A stretch of DNA of 64,000 bases from CAYNHF01 sp964397045 (GTDB lineage: Bacteria > Actinomycetota > Acidimicrobiia > Spongiisociales > UBA5794), in the NCBI GenBank assembly GCA_964397045.1, contig CAYNHF010000047.1:138911-202910 (forward strand). Direction: 5' to 3'. Shown here one piece after another: positions 9,462-18,122 of the stretch; the stretch's first letter is position 1; the number at the start of each line of letters is the position of its first letter. The notes beneath the pieces are model-generated. The model ran no database searches and was not told where the DNA came from. It saw only the letters and a program-made list of their open reading frames with translations. Made by a program: the position numbers and the translations under genes.

Positions 9462-11954
9462 ATGAGCGCTGATCGGGACCCAGATACGACGACGGTCGCC
9501 ACCGGCACTTTCCCCGATCGAGCCCGAGTCGTGATCATCGGAGGCGGGGTGATCGGCGCCAGCGTCGCCTACCACCTGGCCAAGCTAGGTCGGAACGACG
9601 TGGTGCTGTTGGAGCGTGCCAAACTCACCTCGGGAACCACATGGCATGCAGCCGGCCTCGTCGTGTCCGGCGGTATGACCACCGACACCCTGGCCTGGAT
9701 GGCGAAGTACTCGCGCGACCTCTTCGAGGTCCTCGAAGAGGAGACCGGCCTCTCCACAGGGTTCCGGCCGGTTGGCTACCTCCAGACGTCCAGTTCCCCG
9801 GAGCGAACTCACAAGCTCCGTCGGGAAGCCGACTTCATGCGCCTGATGGGCATCGAACGCGAGGAGATCTCAGCGGCTGAGGTGGCCGATTTGTGGCCGC
9901 AGATCAACACCAGCACCGTTACTGCCGGCTTCTTCACCGCGAACGAGGGAAGGGCTGACCCAGCGAATGTGGCGATGTCTCTCGCCAAGGGGGCCCGGAT
10001 GGGTGGGGTTCGCATCTTCGAAGACACTCCGGTCACCGGGGTCACCCGACACGGCAACCGGGTCACGGGGGTCGTCACCAACAAAGGTGCGATCGAGGCG
10101 GAGCACGTCGTCAATTGTGGAGGAGTGTGGGCCAAGCAGATCGGTGCCATGGCCGGCGTCTCCGTGCCGCTGCAGGCAATCGAGCACGCCTACCTGATCA
10201 GCGAACCCTTCGAGGGAGTCTCCCCCGACCTGCCGATTTTCGAGGATCCCGACCGGTTCGCGTACTACCGGGAAGAGACCGGCGGCCTCATGGTGGGCCT
10301 CTTCGAGCCCGTGTCCGCTCCGTGGTCGCTCGACAAGATCCCAGACGACTTCACGTTCGGCGAGATCCCGTCGAATTGGGACCGATTGGCGCCGTTCCTC
10401 GAAGTGGCGATGGAGACCCTGCCTGCGCTCGAGCATGTGGGTGTTCGCAAGCTCTTCACCGGTCCAGAGAGCTTCACGCCGGACAACGGGTTCATCGTTG
10501 GCGAATCACCCGAACTCGACAACTTCTTCATCGCGGCAGGGTTCAACTCGCTCGGCATCCTCACGGGAGGCGGGGCCGGATCGATCATTGCCAACTGGAT
10601 CGTCGATGGCGTCGCACCGGTTGACGTCACCGATATGGACCCGGCGCGGCTGCTGCCGTTCCAGACCAACCGCTCCTACCTGGCAGAACGAAGTGTCGAG
10701 CTGCTCGGGCGCCTCCACTCAACGGGTTCGTGGCCCCATTCGCATCCGACCACCGCCCGTGACGTGCGGCGGTCTCCGATCCACCACCGCCTCGAGGCCG
10801 CGGGAGCCCACTTCAGCGACGCGGCCGGATGGGAGTTGACAGGATGGTTCGCCCCACCCGATGCCGCCATCGAACCCAGACTCACTTACGCCCGGCAGGA
10901 CTGGTTCGACTTCCATGCTGCCGAGCACCGCGCGGTTCGCAATGACGTAGCATTCTTCGACATGTCCTCGATGTCTAACCTCCTCGTGCAGGGCCCTCAC
11001 GCGGAGCGCATCCTCAACCGCATGTCTGGCAATAACATCGCCGTACCGGTCGGGCAGTGCGTCTACACCCAATGGATGAACCCGGCGGGCGGGGTGGAAG
11101 CCGACCTCACGCTGACGCGCATCGCCGAACACAAGTTCCTGCTCGTCGTCGCGGAGTCGTTCCACCGCAGGGTGGAGGCGATGCTGCGGAGGGCGATCTC
11201 GACGGACACCGGGGTGTACGTCACCGACGTGACATCCGGCTATGCGCTGCTGAGTGTGCAAGGACCCCAATCGCGAGACCTCCTGGCGGAGATCACCACG
11301 GCTGACTTGAGCAACGAGGCGTTCCCCTACTTCACGGCCCAGGAAGTTGGCCTGCACCACGCGGTAGGTATGGCATTCCGAATGAGTTTCGTCGGTGAGC
11401 TCGGGTGGGAACTCTACGTCCCGAGCGAGTTTGCGGTCGGCGTATACGACCGGATCATCGACGTCGGCGCGGAATTCGGTCTCGCTCATGCCGGAATGGA
11501 GACCCTGGAGAGCACCCGTACCGAAGCCGGGAGAAAGGACTACGGCCTCGATATGGAGAACTCGGACACGCCCCTCGAAGCCGGGCTCGGGTTCGCGATC
11601 GACTTCGACAAGCCAGACGGTTTCGTCGGACGCGACGCCCTCCTGCGGCAGCGAGAGGAGCGACCGTTGAAGTCCCGCCTGGTGCAGTTCTTGCTGGAAG
11701 ATCCGGAGCCTCTGCTCTACGGCGAAGAGCCGATCTTCCACGAAGGAACCGCAGTCGGCTACCTCCGATCGGGCGCCTACGGACATACCCTCGGCGGCGC
11801 GATGGGTTTCGGGTACGTGAAACACGATGCCGGAGTGACCGCCGACTTCGTGAAGTCGGGCGGTTTCGAGATCCAGGTCGCTAGCGAGCGGTACCCGGCG
11901 AAGGCCTCGCTGCGACCGATGTACGACCCGCATAACCTCCGCGTCCACATGTGA
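9462..11954 (+). CDS. Dimethylglycine/sarcosine dehydrogenase-like FAD oxidoreductase-GcvT fusion (A)
   Basis: An 830-aa two-part enzyme. Residues about 20-400 are a DAO-type FAD domain (VVIIGGGVIGASVAYHLAKLG). His62 in TSGTTWHAAGL matches the histidine that covalently holds FAD in DMGDH/SARDH. The C-terminal half is a GcvT-like folate-binding domain (DVAFFDMSSMSNLLVQGP, VQGPQSRDLLAEIT, SFVGELGWELYVPSE, TRTEAGRKDYG). It is expected to oxidise an N-methyl group and pass the carbon to tetrahydrofolate. ATG 9462 is chosen because GGAGG lies 8 nt upstream (9449-9453). First of three plus-strand oxidases, divergent from the aldehyde dehydrogenase. Confidence 0.9.
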   Translation: MSADRDPDTTTVATGTFPDRARVVIIGGGVIGASVAYHLAKLGRNDVVLLERAKLTSGTTWHAAGLVVSGGMTTDTLAWMAKYSRDLFEVLEEETGLSTGFRPVGYLQTSSSPERTHKLRREADFMRLMGIEREEISAAEVADLWPQINTSTVTAGFFTANEGRADPANVAMSLAKGARMGGVRIFEDTPVTGVTRHGNRVTGVVTNKGAIEAEHVVNCGGVWAKQIGAMAGVSVPLQAIEHAYLISEPFEGVSPDLPIFEDPDRFAYYREETGGLMVGLFEPVSAPWSLDKIPDDFTFGEIPSNWDRLAPFLEVAMETLPALEHVGVRKLFTGPESFTPDNGFIVGESPELDNFFIAAGFNSLGILTGGGAGSIIANWIVDGVAPVDVTDMDPARLLPFQTNRSYLAERSVELLGRLHSTGSWPHSHPTTARDVRRSPIHHRLEAAGAHFSDAAGWELTGWFAPPDAAIEPRLTYARQDWFDFHAAEHRAVRNDVAFFDMSSMSNLLVQGPHAERILNRMSGNNIAVPVGQCVYTQWMNPAGGVEADLTLTRIAEHKFLLVVAESFHRRVEAMLRRAISTDTGVYVTDVTSGYALLSVQGPQSRDLLAEITTADLSNEAFPYFTAQEVGLHHAVGMAFRMSFVGELGWELYVPSEFAVGVYDRIIDVGAEFGLAHAGMETLESTRTEAGRKDYGLDMENSDTPLEAGLGFAIDFDKPDGFVGRDALLRQREERPLKSRLVQFLLEDPEPLLYGEEPIFHEGTAVGYLRSGAYGHTLGGAMGFGYVKHDAGVTADFVKSGGFEIQVASERYPAKASLRPMYDPHNLRVHM

Positions 11955-12075
11955 CGTGCCATGGGCCGAGTCGATCAGAACGCCGGTTGGCGCGCGACGG
12001 TGGGTGATCCAACACCTCGCGGCGACATCGGCGAAGTGGTGAACCCGCTAACCGGACTGGAGAGGCACATCGACA

Positions 12076-13482
12076 ATGGGAACTGAGAGTTGGGCCGTCT
12101 CGGCCTTGGCCGGCGCAAAGCCGGCCGTCTACTGGTCGGACCGGGGAGGCACCCCCGAACCCGCCCCTAGTCTCGACCACGACATCACTGCCGATCTCAC
12201 GGTGATCGGCGGAGGTTACACCGGCCTGTGGGCGGCGGTTCTGGCCCTCGAGGACGAGCCGAGCCTGAGGGTGGTGGTCGTCGAAGGCGAGTGGTGTGGC
12301 TTCGGCGCCAGTTCACGCAATGGCGGCTTCTGCGACAGCTCGCTGACCCACGGTATCAACAACGGGATCTCTCACTGGCCGCACGACACAGAGACCCTGA
12401 TCCGCCTTGGCCGCAACAACCTCGACGAGATCGAAGCAAGTATCGAGCAACACCGGATTGACGCTGACTTCAGCAGGGTCGGAGAGGTCGGGGTCGCCAC
12501 CGACGAGTGGCATCTCGACTGGATGGAACAGAGCTTCAGAACGCATCAGTCGGTCGGCGACCAGGTTGAGTTGCTCGATGCGGAAGCAATGCAGGCGCGG
12601 GTTCACTCCCCTACATATCTCGGCGGGCTCATGCGATACCACGACGTCGCGCTGGTGGATCCAGTCAGACTGTGCTGGGGGTTGCGAGCGGCGGCGGAAA
12701 CGCTCGGTGCCGCGGTATTTGAACACACCGCCGCCACCGCGGTGACCTCCCATCGGCAGGGCCTGCATGTGGCAACGCCGCGCGGCACCATCCGGTCCGA
12801 ACGAGTCGTGATCGCAACCAACGCCTACCCGGGTCCGACGCGGCGACCGCGCCGCTACGTTATCCCGGTCTACGACCACGCCCTCATGACCGAACCGCTG
12901 AGCTCCGAGCAGATGGCTTCGATCGGTTGGAAGGAACGCGAAGGCATCGGAGACCTCTCCAATCAGTTCCACTACTACCGCCTGGACAAGGACGATCGCA
13001 TCCTGTGGGGCGGCTACGACGCCGCATATCACTTCAACAACGGACTAGATCCACGCCATGACCAGAGCGATCGCACCCATCGCAAGCTCGCACAGAACTT
13101 CTTCGATACCTTCCCTCAGCTCGAGGGTTTGCGGTTCACCCATCGCTGGGGCGGCGCCATTGGCACGACCACGCAGTTCAGCGCGACCTGGGGGGCTTCG
13201 CACGGTGGCCGCCTCATCTGGGTGGCCGGATACACGGGCCTTGGGGTGGGTGCCAGCCGATTCGGTGCCAGGGTTGCATTGGATCTCGCCTTCGGAAGGA
13301 CCACCGAGCGCACCGAACTAGAAATGGTGCGCAGAAAGCCGCTTCCCTTCCCGCCGGAGCCACTGCGTTGGGCTGGGGTCAGTATGACCCAGACGGCAAT
13401 CCAGCGGGCCGATCGCCGTGACGGCAGACGAGGGTTGTGGCTGCGCACCCTCGACCGCCTTGGCATGGGATTTGACTCGTGA
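12076..13482 (+). CDS. FAD-dependent DAO-family oxidoreductase
   Basis: A 468-aa oxidase of the glycine/D-amino-acid oxidase superfamily, closest in feel to gamma-glutamylputrescine oxidase-like proteins. It has LTVIGGGYTGLWAAVLALE near residue 40, the GFGASSRNGGFC segment typical of that group near residue 75, and a C-terminal GYTGLGVGASRFGARVALDL FAD-closing motif. It likely oxidises a secondary amine or amino acid, releasing an aldehyde or imine. The start has GGAGAGG upstream. It lies between the two dehydrogenase-GcvT fusions on the same strand. Substrate unknown. Confidence 0.86.
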   Translation: MGTESWAVSALAGAKPAVYWSDRGGTPEPAPSLDHDITADLTVIGGGYTGLWAAVLALEDEPSLRVVVVEGEWCGFGASSRNGGFCDSSLTHGINNGISHWPHDTETLIRLGRNNLDEIEASIEQHRIDADFSRVGEVGVATDEWHLDWMEQSFRTHQSVGDQVELLDAEAMQARVHSPTYLGGLMRYHDVALVDPVRLCWGLRAAAETLGAAVFEHTAATAVTSHRQGLHVATPRGTIRSERVVIATNAYPGPTRRPRRYVIPVYDHALMTEPLSSEQMASIGWKEREGIGDLSNQFHYYRLDKDDRILWGGYDAAYHFNNGLDPRHDQSDRTHRKLAQNFFDTFPQLEGLRFTHRWGGAIGTTTQFSATWGASHGGRLIWVAGYTGLGVGASRFGARVALDLAFGRTTERTELEMVRRKPLPFPPEPLRWAGVSMTQTAIQRADRRDGRRGLWLRTLDRLGMGFDS

Positions 13483-13584
13483 TTCTCTCCCCGGGGTAGA
13501 GGTCTCGGCGTCCCGGGCTGCAAATGACGTGGTGATGTCATCCGATAGGGTGAGTGCACCCGGCCGGCGAGAGGAAGCGGACTG

Positions 13585-16056
13585 ATGGTTGGAGCAACCG
13601 AGACCGCCACACCTCCCCACGCCAACCTGCCGGACCGAACCCAAGTGCTGATCATCGGGGGCGGCATCGTGGGGTGCAGCATTGCCTACCACCTGACCCG
13701 GCGCGGACTCAGCGACGTCACCGTCATCGAGCAAGGTGCACTCACCGGCGGCACCACCTGGCACGCTGCCGGCCTCGTCTCTCAACTCAAGGCCTCTCAC
13801 AGCCTCACCCGGCTGGCGACATATTCGGCTCGCCTCTTCGAAGCGCTCGAGGATGAGACCGGACAGGCGACGGGATACCGCACGCCGGGGTCGATCTCGG
13901 TGGCTTCCGATGAAGAAAGATGGGAAGAGATCTTGCGCGGCGCGTCAATGGCCACCACCTGCGACGTTGAAACCGAGGTGATCAGCCTTGACCGCGCTGC
14001 GGAGTTGTTTCCATTGCTCAATACCGATGACCTGGTCGGAGCGTTGTACATCCCCCGCGACGGCCAGACGTCACCAGTCGACACCACACTGGCGCTGGCG
14101 AAGGGTGCCAGGGCCCGCGGCGCCCGCATCATCGAGGGCATCGCCGTGCAGCAGCTAGTCAGCAAAGACGGCAGGGTGGTGGGAGTCGAGACCGAGCGGG
14201 GCTACATCGAGGCCGAGACTGTAGTGCTGGCCACCGGCATCTGGACCCGCCAGCTCGCCGCCACCATCGGCGTGAACGTACCGCTCCAGGCCTGTGAGCA
14301 CTTCTACATCGTCACCGAGCCCCTCGAAGGGGTCGAGCGGGGCATGCCGACGCTGCGTGACCCCGCCGGCTACACATACTTCAAGGAAGAGACCGGCAAG
14401 ATCATGGCCGGCTTCTTCGAGCCGCGAGGCAAGGTCTGGAAGCTCGATGGCATCCCGCGCGATTTCTCCTTCGGCACCCTTGCGGAGGATTGGGATCACG
14501 TCGGGCCCATCTTTGAGCGGGCCGTGCACCGGGTCCCCGCTTTGGGTGAGTGCGGACTTCAGCTCTTCTTCAACGGCCCGGAGGCCTTCACCCCGGACGG
14601 GGTGTATTACCTGGGCGAGGCACCCGAGGTCGAACGCTGTTTCGTTGCGGCCGGCTTCAACTCCGTCGGCCTCCAATCCGCGGGCGGTGTCGGCTGGGTA
14701 CTCGCAGACTGGATCATCGACGGCCACCCTCCGATGGACCTTTCCCCGGTTGACATTCGCCGGACCTTCCCGTTTCAGGCCCAACCCGACTATCTCGCCG
14801 AGCGCATCCCGGAGAGCCTCGGCCTCCTTTATGCCATGCATTGGCCGTTTCGCCAGTACGAGAGTGCCCGCGACCAGCGATTGTCGCCCATCCACGGCCG
14901 AATTGCTGCCGTCAACGCGGTCTTCGGAGAAGTCGCAGGCTGGGAGCGGCCCAACTGGTTCGGGCTCGATGGCCAGGAGCTTTCGTATCACTACAGCTAC
15001 GGCAAACAGAACTGGTTCGAGGCGTCCGGGGTGGAGTGCCACGCGGTTAGAAATGCTGTGGGCTTCTTCGACCAGTCTTGCTTCGTCAAGTTCCGCGTCG
15101 AAGGCCCCACTGCGCTCACCGCGCTCAACGAGATCTGTGCGAATGACGTGGACGTGGCATTGGGCGAGGCCGTGTACACCCAGTGGTGTAACGACCGCGG
15201 CGGAATCGAAGCAGACCTCACCGTCACCCGCATCGGCGAAGCTGAATTCTTGGTCGTCACCGCCGCCGCGTCGGGAACCCGCGATGAGGCGTGGCTCCGC
15301 CGCGGGTGTCGCGGTTACGACGTGACCGTCACCGACGTCACGGGAGAACTCGCCATGTTTGGAATCATGGGTCCGAACTCCCGAGCGCTGCTTTCGGAGT
15401 TGACGCCTACGGACCTCAGGAACGATGCGTTCCCGTTCGGCACGGCGCAGCGCTTCGAGATCGCGGGGCATGACGTGACGGCCCTGAGGATGACGTACGT
15501 TGGTGAGCTCGGTTGGGAGCTCTACGTGCCGTGGACAGAAGCGACTTCGTTGTACGACACGATCATCGAGGCCGGGTCTGCCCACGGGTTGAGGCACGCC
15601 GGCTACCACGCCATGAATACACTCCGGCTCGAGTCGGGCTACCGGCATTGGGGCCACGACATCACCCCTGAAGACACGCCGCTCGAAGCAGGCCTCGGCT
15701 TCGCGGTTGCGTGGGACAAGCCATCGTTCAGCGGCCGGGAGGCCCTGTTGGCGCAGCGTGGACTCCCACGCAGCAAGCGGCTCATCCAGTTCCGCCTCGA
15801 GGATCCGGAGTTGTTGCTCTACCACGACGAGCCGATCTACCGGGATGGTGCCCTCGTCGGACGCACCAGCTCCGGCATGTGGAGCTACGTCGAGAATCGC
15901 TGCCTGGCCATGGGATACCTCAACCACCCCGGTGGCGTTACCAGTGAATGGCTAGAGGCCGGCTCCTTCGAAATCGAGGTCGCCGGTCGGCGAATCGACG
16001 CCACCGCGTCGATTCGCTCCTTCTATGACCCCACCAACCAGCGCGTGAAGACCTAG
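13585..16056 (+). CDS. Dimethylglycine/sarcosine dehydrogenase-like FAD oxidoreductase-GcvT fusion (B)
   Basis: An 823-aa paralogue of fusion A. FAD motif VLIIGGGIVGCSIAYHLTRRG; His60 in TGGTTWHAAGLVSQ is the predicted covalent flavin attachment site. The C-terminal GcvT part has GFFDQSCFVKFRVEGP, MGPNSRALLSELTPTDL, TYVGELGWELYVPW and RLESGYRHWGHD. AGAGGAAG precedes the ATG. The two fusions are clearly diverged, suggesting successive demethylation steps or different substrates. It ends 7 bp from the stop of the convergent trimethylamine-dehydrogenase homologue. Confidence 0.9.
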   Translation: MVGATETATPPHANLPDRTQVLIIGGGIVGCSIAYHLTRRGLSDVTVIEQGALTGGTTWHAAGLVSQLKASHSLTRLATYSARLFEALEDETGQATGYRTPGSISVASDEERWEEILRGASMATTCDVETEVISLDRAAELFPLLNTDDLVGALYIPRDGQTSPVDTTLALAKGARARGARIIEGIAVQQLVSKDGRVVGVETERGYIEAETVVLATGIWTRQLAATIGVNVPLQACEHFYIVTEPLEGVERGMPTLRDPAGYTYFKEETGKIMAGFFEPRGKVWKLDGIPRDFSFGTLAEDWDHVGPIFERAVHRVPALGECGLQLFFNGPEAFTPDGVYYLGEAPEVERCFVAAGFNSVGLQSAGGVGWVLADWIIDGHPPMDLSPVDIRRTFPFQAQPDYLAERIPESLGLLYAMHWPFRQYESARDQRLSPIHGRIAAVNAVFGEVAGWERPNWFGLDGQELSYHYSYGKQNWFEASGVECHAVRNAVGFFDQSCFVKFRVEGPTALTALNEICANDVDVALGEAVYTQWCNDRGGIEADLTVTRIGEAEFLVVTAAASGTRDEAWLRRGCRGYDVTVTDVTGELAMFGIMGPNSRALLSELTPTDLRNDAFPFGTAQRFEIAGHDVTALRMTYVGELGWELYVPWTEATSLYDTIIEAGSAHGLRHAGYHAMNTLRLESGYRHWGHDITPEDTPLEAGLGFAVAWDKPSFSGREALLAQRGLPRSKRLIQFRLEDPELLLYHDEPIYRDGALVGRTSSGMWSYVENRCLAMGYLNHPGGVTSEWLEAGSFEIEVAGRRIDATASIRSFYDPTNQRVKT

Positions 16057-16063
16057 CGGCCCC

Positions 16064-18073
16064 CTATTCGCGGCGGAACGGAACTCCAACCGAGACCGGG
16101 ACATCCATCTGACGGGCAAACCGATGTCCTGAGTAGACGGCGGCCGCAATCGTGCCCGGTGCTACACAGTCGCCAATCCGAGAGATCGCGATGCGGTCGG
16201 CCAATTGGTGATAGAGATCTTCCTGGGGAATGCGGGACGTGGTCATCACGACGGCTGCCGCCTCCACCTCGCGAGTCTGGCCGGTATAGATCGACTCGAG
16301 AACCACAGCGTCCTCGCCAATGCCTGCAAGCGCGGTCCCGGTTTCGACGACGATGCCGAGTCCGAGGACTCTCGCCTGGATTCGGTACTGCTCCTCGGTG
16401 TGCGTAGTCCAGGTCGATACCTCGTTGGCCGGGGTGACCAGCGTGACATCGAGGCCGGCCCGGCGCAATGCCTCGGCGACGACACCTCCCATGTAGTAGT
16501 GATCGTCGTCGAATACGACGACGGGACCGGTCGGGATCCGCCCGGCCATGATGTCGTCCGGCGTGACCACCGATGACGACTCCCAGCCGGGGATGGGTGT
16601 TTCGTACCAGCGGCCTAAGCCGTCGCGGCGCCACTTCGCGCCGGTAGCGATCACAACGTGGTCGGCGGCGAATTCGAGGATTTGCTCCTCGTCGACGACG
16701 CTCTCTCGGTAGATCTCGACGTTGGGGAGCTTGTCGATCTGGTTGAGCCGCCAGTCGCGAACCCGAGCCCACTTCGCAAGGCTCGGCAGCGCAGATTCGA
16801 GCGTGACCCGGCCTCCAAGTTCTCGACGCGCCTCGGCGACGGTGACGTCGTAGCCGCGTTTGCCGAGCGACATTGCCGCTTCGAGACCCGAAGGACCAGC
16901 ACCCACAACCAGGATCCTGGCGTCCGATCCTTTTGCCGGAATCTGCTCCGGGTGCCACCCCTTCCGCCACTCCTCCCCCATGGTGGGGTTCTGCGTGCAG
17001 CGGATAGGTGTGCCCGTCTGGTCGCCCGTGTAGCAGATGTTGCAGCCGATGCACTCACGAATCTCGTCATCCCTGCCCTCAAAGACCTTCTGCGGTAGAA
17101 AGGGATCGGCGATCGACGGGCGGGCGGCCCCGATGAGATCGACAACGCCTTCGCGAACCAGTCGCAACATCGTCTCGGGTGTGGTGAACCGCCCGACGCT
17201 CACCACCGGCTTGTCGGTGACCTCCTTGACCCAAGACATCGTCTGCTCGAGCGCTGCCTCTTCAGTGAAACGCGAGGTCCCCATCTCGTAGCTGTAGTCG
17301 TGGACCGTGATGTCCCAGAGGTCCGGGAGATCCGAGAGCATGGAGAGAATCTCACGCGGTTCGGCGGTGTGTTGGTTGTCGTCCGGTCCACCGGTACTCG
17401 CAGGGAACCGCACCGCGACGGCGCAGGTGTCTCCGATCGCCTCCTTAGTTTCGATGATCAACTCCCGCAGCAAGCGCGACCGGTTCTCCAACGAGCCTCC
17501 GTACTCGTCGCTGCGCTGATTGGAGGGCAACAAGAATTGACGCAGCAGATACCAGTGAGCCGCGTAGACATAGACAATGTCGAATCCAGCACGCTGCGCC
17601 CGCAATGCCGCCTCGACGTGCCATTGCTTCAGGTTCCGGATATCGGCTTTGTCCATGGCCTTGGTCTGAATCGGGTCATTGGCACCGGCCGGCATGCTGT
17701 ACGGGCCGAGGGGCACCTCGCGCGAATAGTGGTTCGCGGCCCCGGGGCCGCCGTACCAAAGCTCTGCGCCGGCGAGGGCGCCGTGTGCGTGGACTGTGTC
17801 GACCATAAGGGCATGCCTATCGATGTCTGCGTCATCCCACAGGGAGCCGGAGGGGTGCGGTTCATCATCTGACGAGGGGTGGATCGAGGTGTACTCGGTG
17901 CAGACGGTTCCCCAACCGCCCTCAGCCTTCACTCCCCTCAAGGCGGCGACCGACTGCGGGCGCCGGTAACCCATCCCCGTGCAGTGAGGGACCTGATAGA
18001 AGCGGTTGGGCGCCGTGACCGGCCCTATCTGAATCGGCTCGAAGAGAACATCAAATCGTGGGTCTCGTGCCAT
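16064..18073 (-). CDS. Trimethylamine dehydrogenase-like FMN/[4Fe-4S] oxidoreductase
   Basis: A 669-aa member of the old-yellow-enzyme group with a fused dinucleotide-binding C-terminus, very like trimethylamine/dimethylamine dehydrogenase. The N-terminus aligns without gaps. Cys31 in NRFYQVPHC matches the TMADH cysteine that binds FMN covalently, and Tyr61 (TEY) and the serine and tryptophan of the TMADH pocket at 74 and 105 have counterparts. The cluster CIGCNICYTG...C supplies four ligands for a 4Fe-4S centre. In contrast, the two aromatic-bowl tryptophans (264 and 355 of TMADH) are missing and the position of the second is Asp. The substrate is therefore probably an N-methylated amine that may not be trimethylamine. 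The family's usual electron acceptor is ETF; no ETF genes are nearby. Confidence 0.85.
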   Translation of the reverse strand: MARDPRFDVLFEPIQIGPVTAPNRFYQVPHCTGMGYRRPQSVAALRGVKAEGGWGTVCTEYTSIHPSSDDEPHPSGSLWDDADIDRHALMVDTVHAHGALAGAELWYGGPGAANHYSREVPLGPYSMPAGANDPIQTKAMDKADIRNLKQWHVEAALRAQRAGFDIVYVYAAHWYLLRQFLLPSNQRSDEYGGSLENRSRLLRELIIETKEAIGDTCAVAVRFPASTGGPDDNQHTAEPREILSMLSDLPDLWDITVHDYSYEMGTSRFTEEAALEQTMSWVKEVTDKPVVSVGRFTTPETMLRLVREGVVDLIGAARPSIADPFLPQKVFEGRDDEIRECIGCNICYTGDQTGTPIRCTQNPTMGEEWRKGWHPEQIPAKGSDARILVVGAGPSGLEAAMSLGKRGYDVTVAEARRELGGRVTLESALPSLAKWARVRDWRLNQIDKLPNVEIYRESVVDEEQILEFAADHVVIATGAKWRRDGLGRWYETPIPGWESSSVVTPDDIMAGRIPTGPVVVFDDDHYYMGGVVAEALRRAGLDVTLVTPANEVSTWTTHTEEQYRIQARVLGLGIVVETGTALAGIGEDAVVLESIYTGQTREVEAAAVVMTTSRIPQEDLYHQLADRIAISRIGDCVAPGTIAAAVYSGHRFARQMDVPVSVGVPFRRE

Positions 18074-18122
18074 TCAGTCCTCCAACAAGCCGGGGCTCCA
18101 CTGGTCTACGAGTGGGAGCGGT

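Noticed and set aside
10719..11948. 409-codon minus-strand frame opposite fusion A
   Set aside because: Antisense to the GcvT half, which has several conserved motifs; no independent support.
14155..15927. Long open frame on the minus strand opposite fusion B (590 codons)
   Set aside because: It is antisense to a gene with complete DMGDH and GcvT motifs. High-GC codon use opens such mirror frames, and its translation has no domain features.
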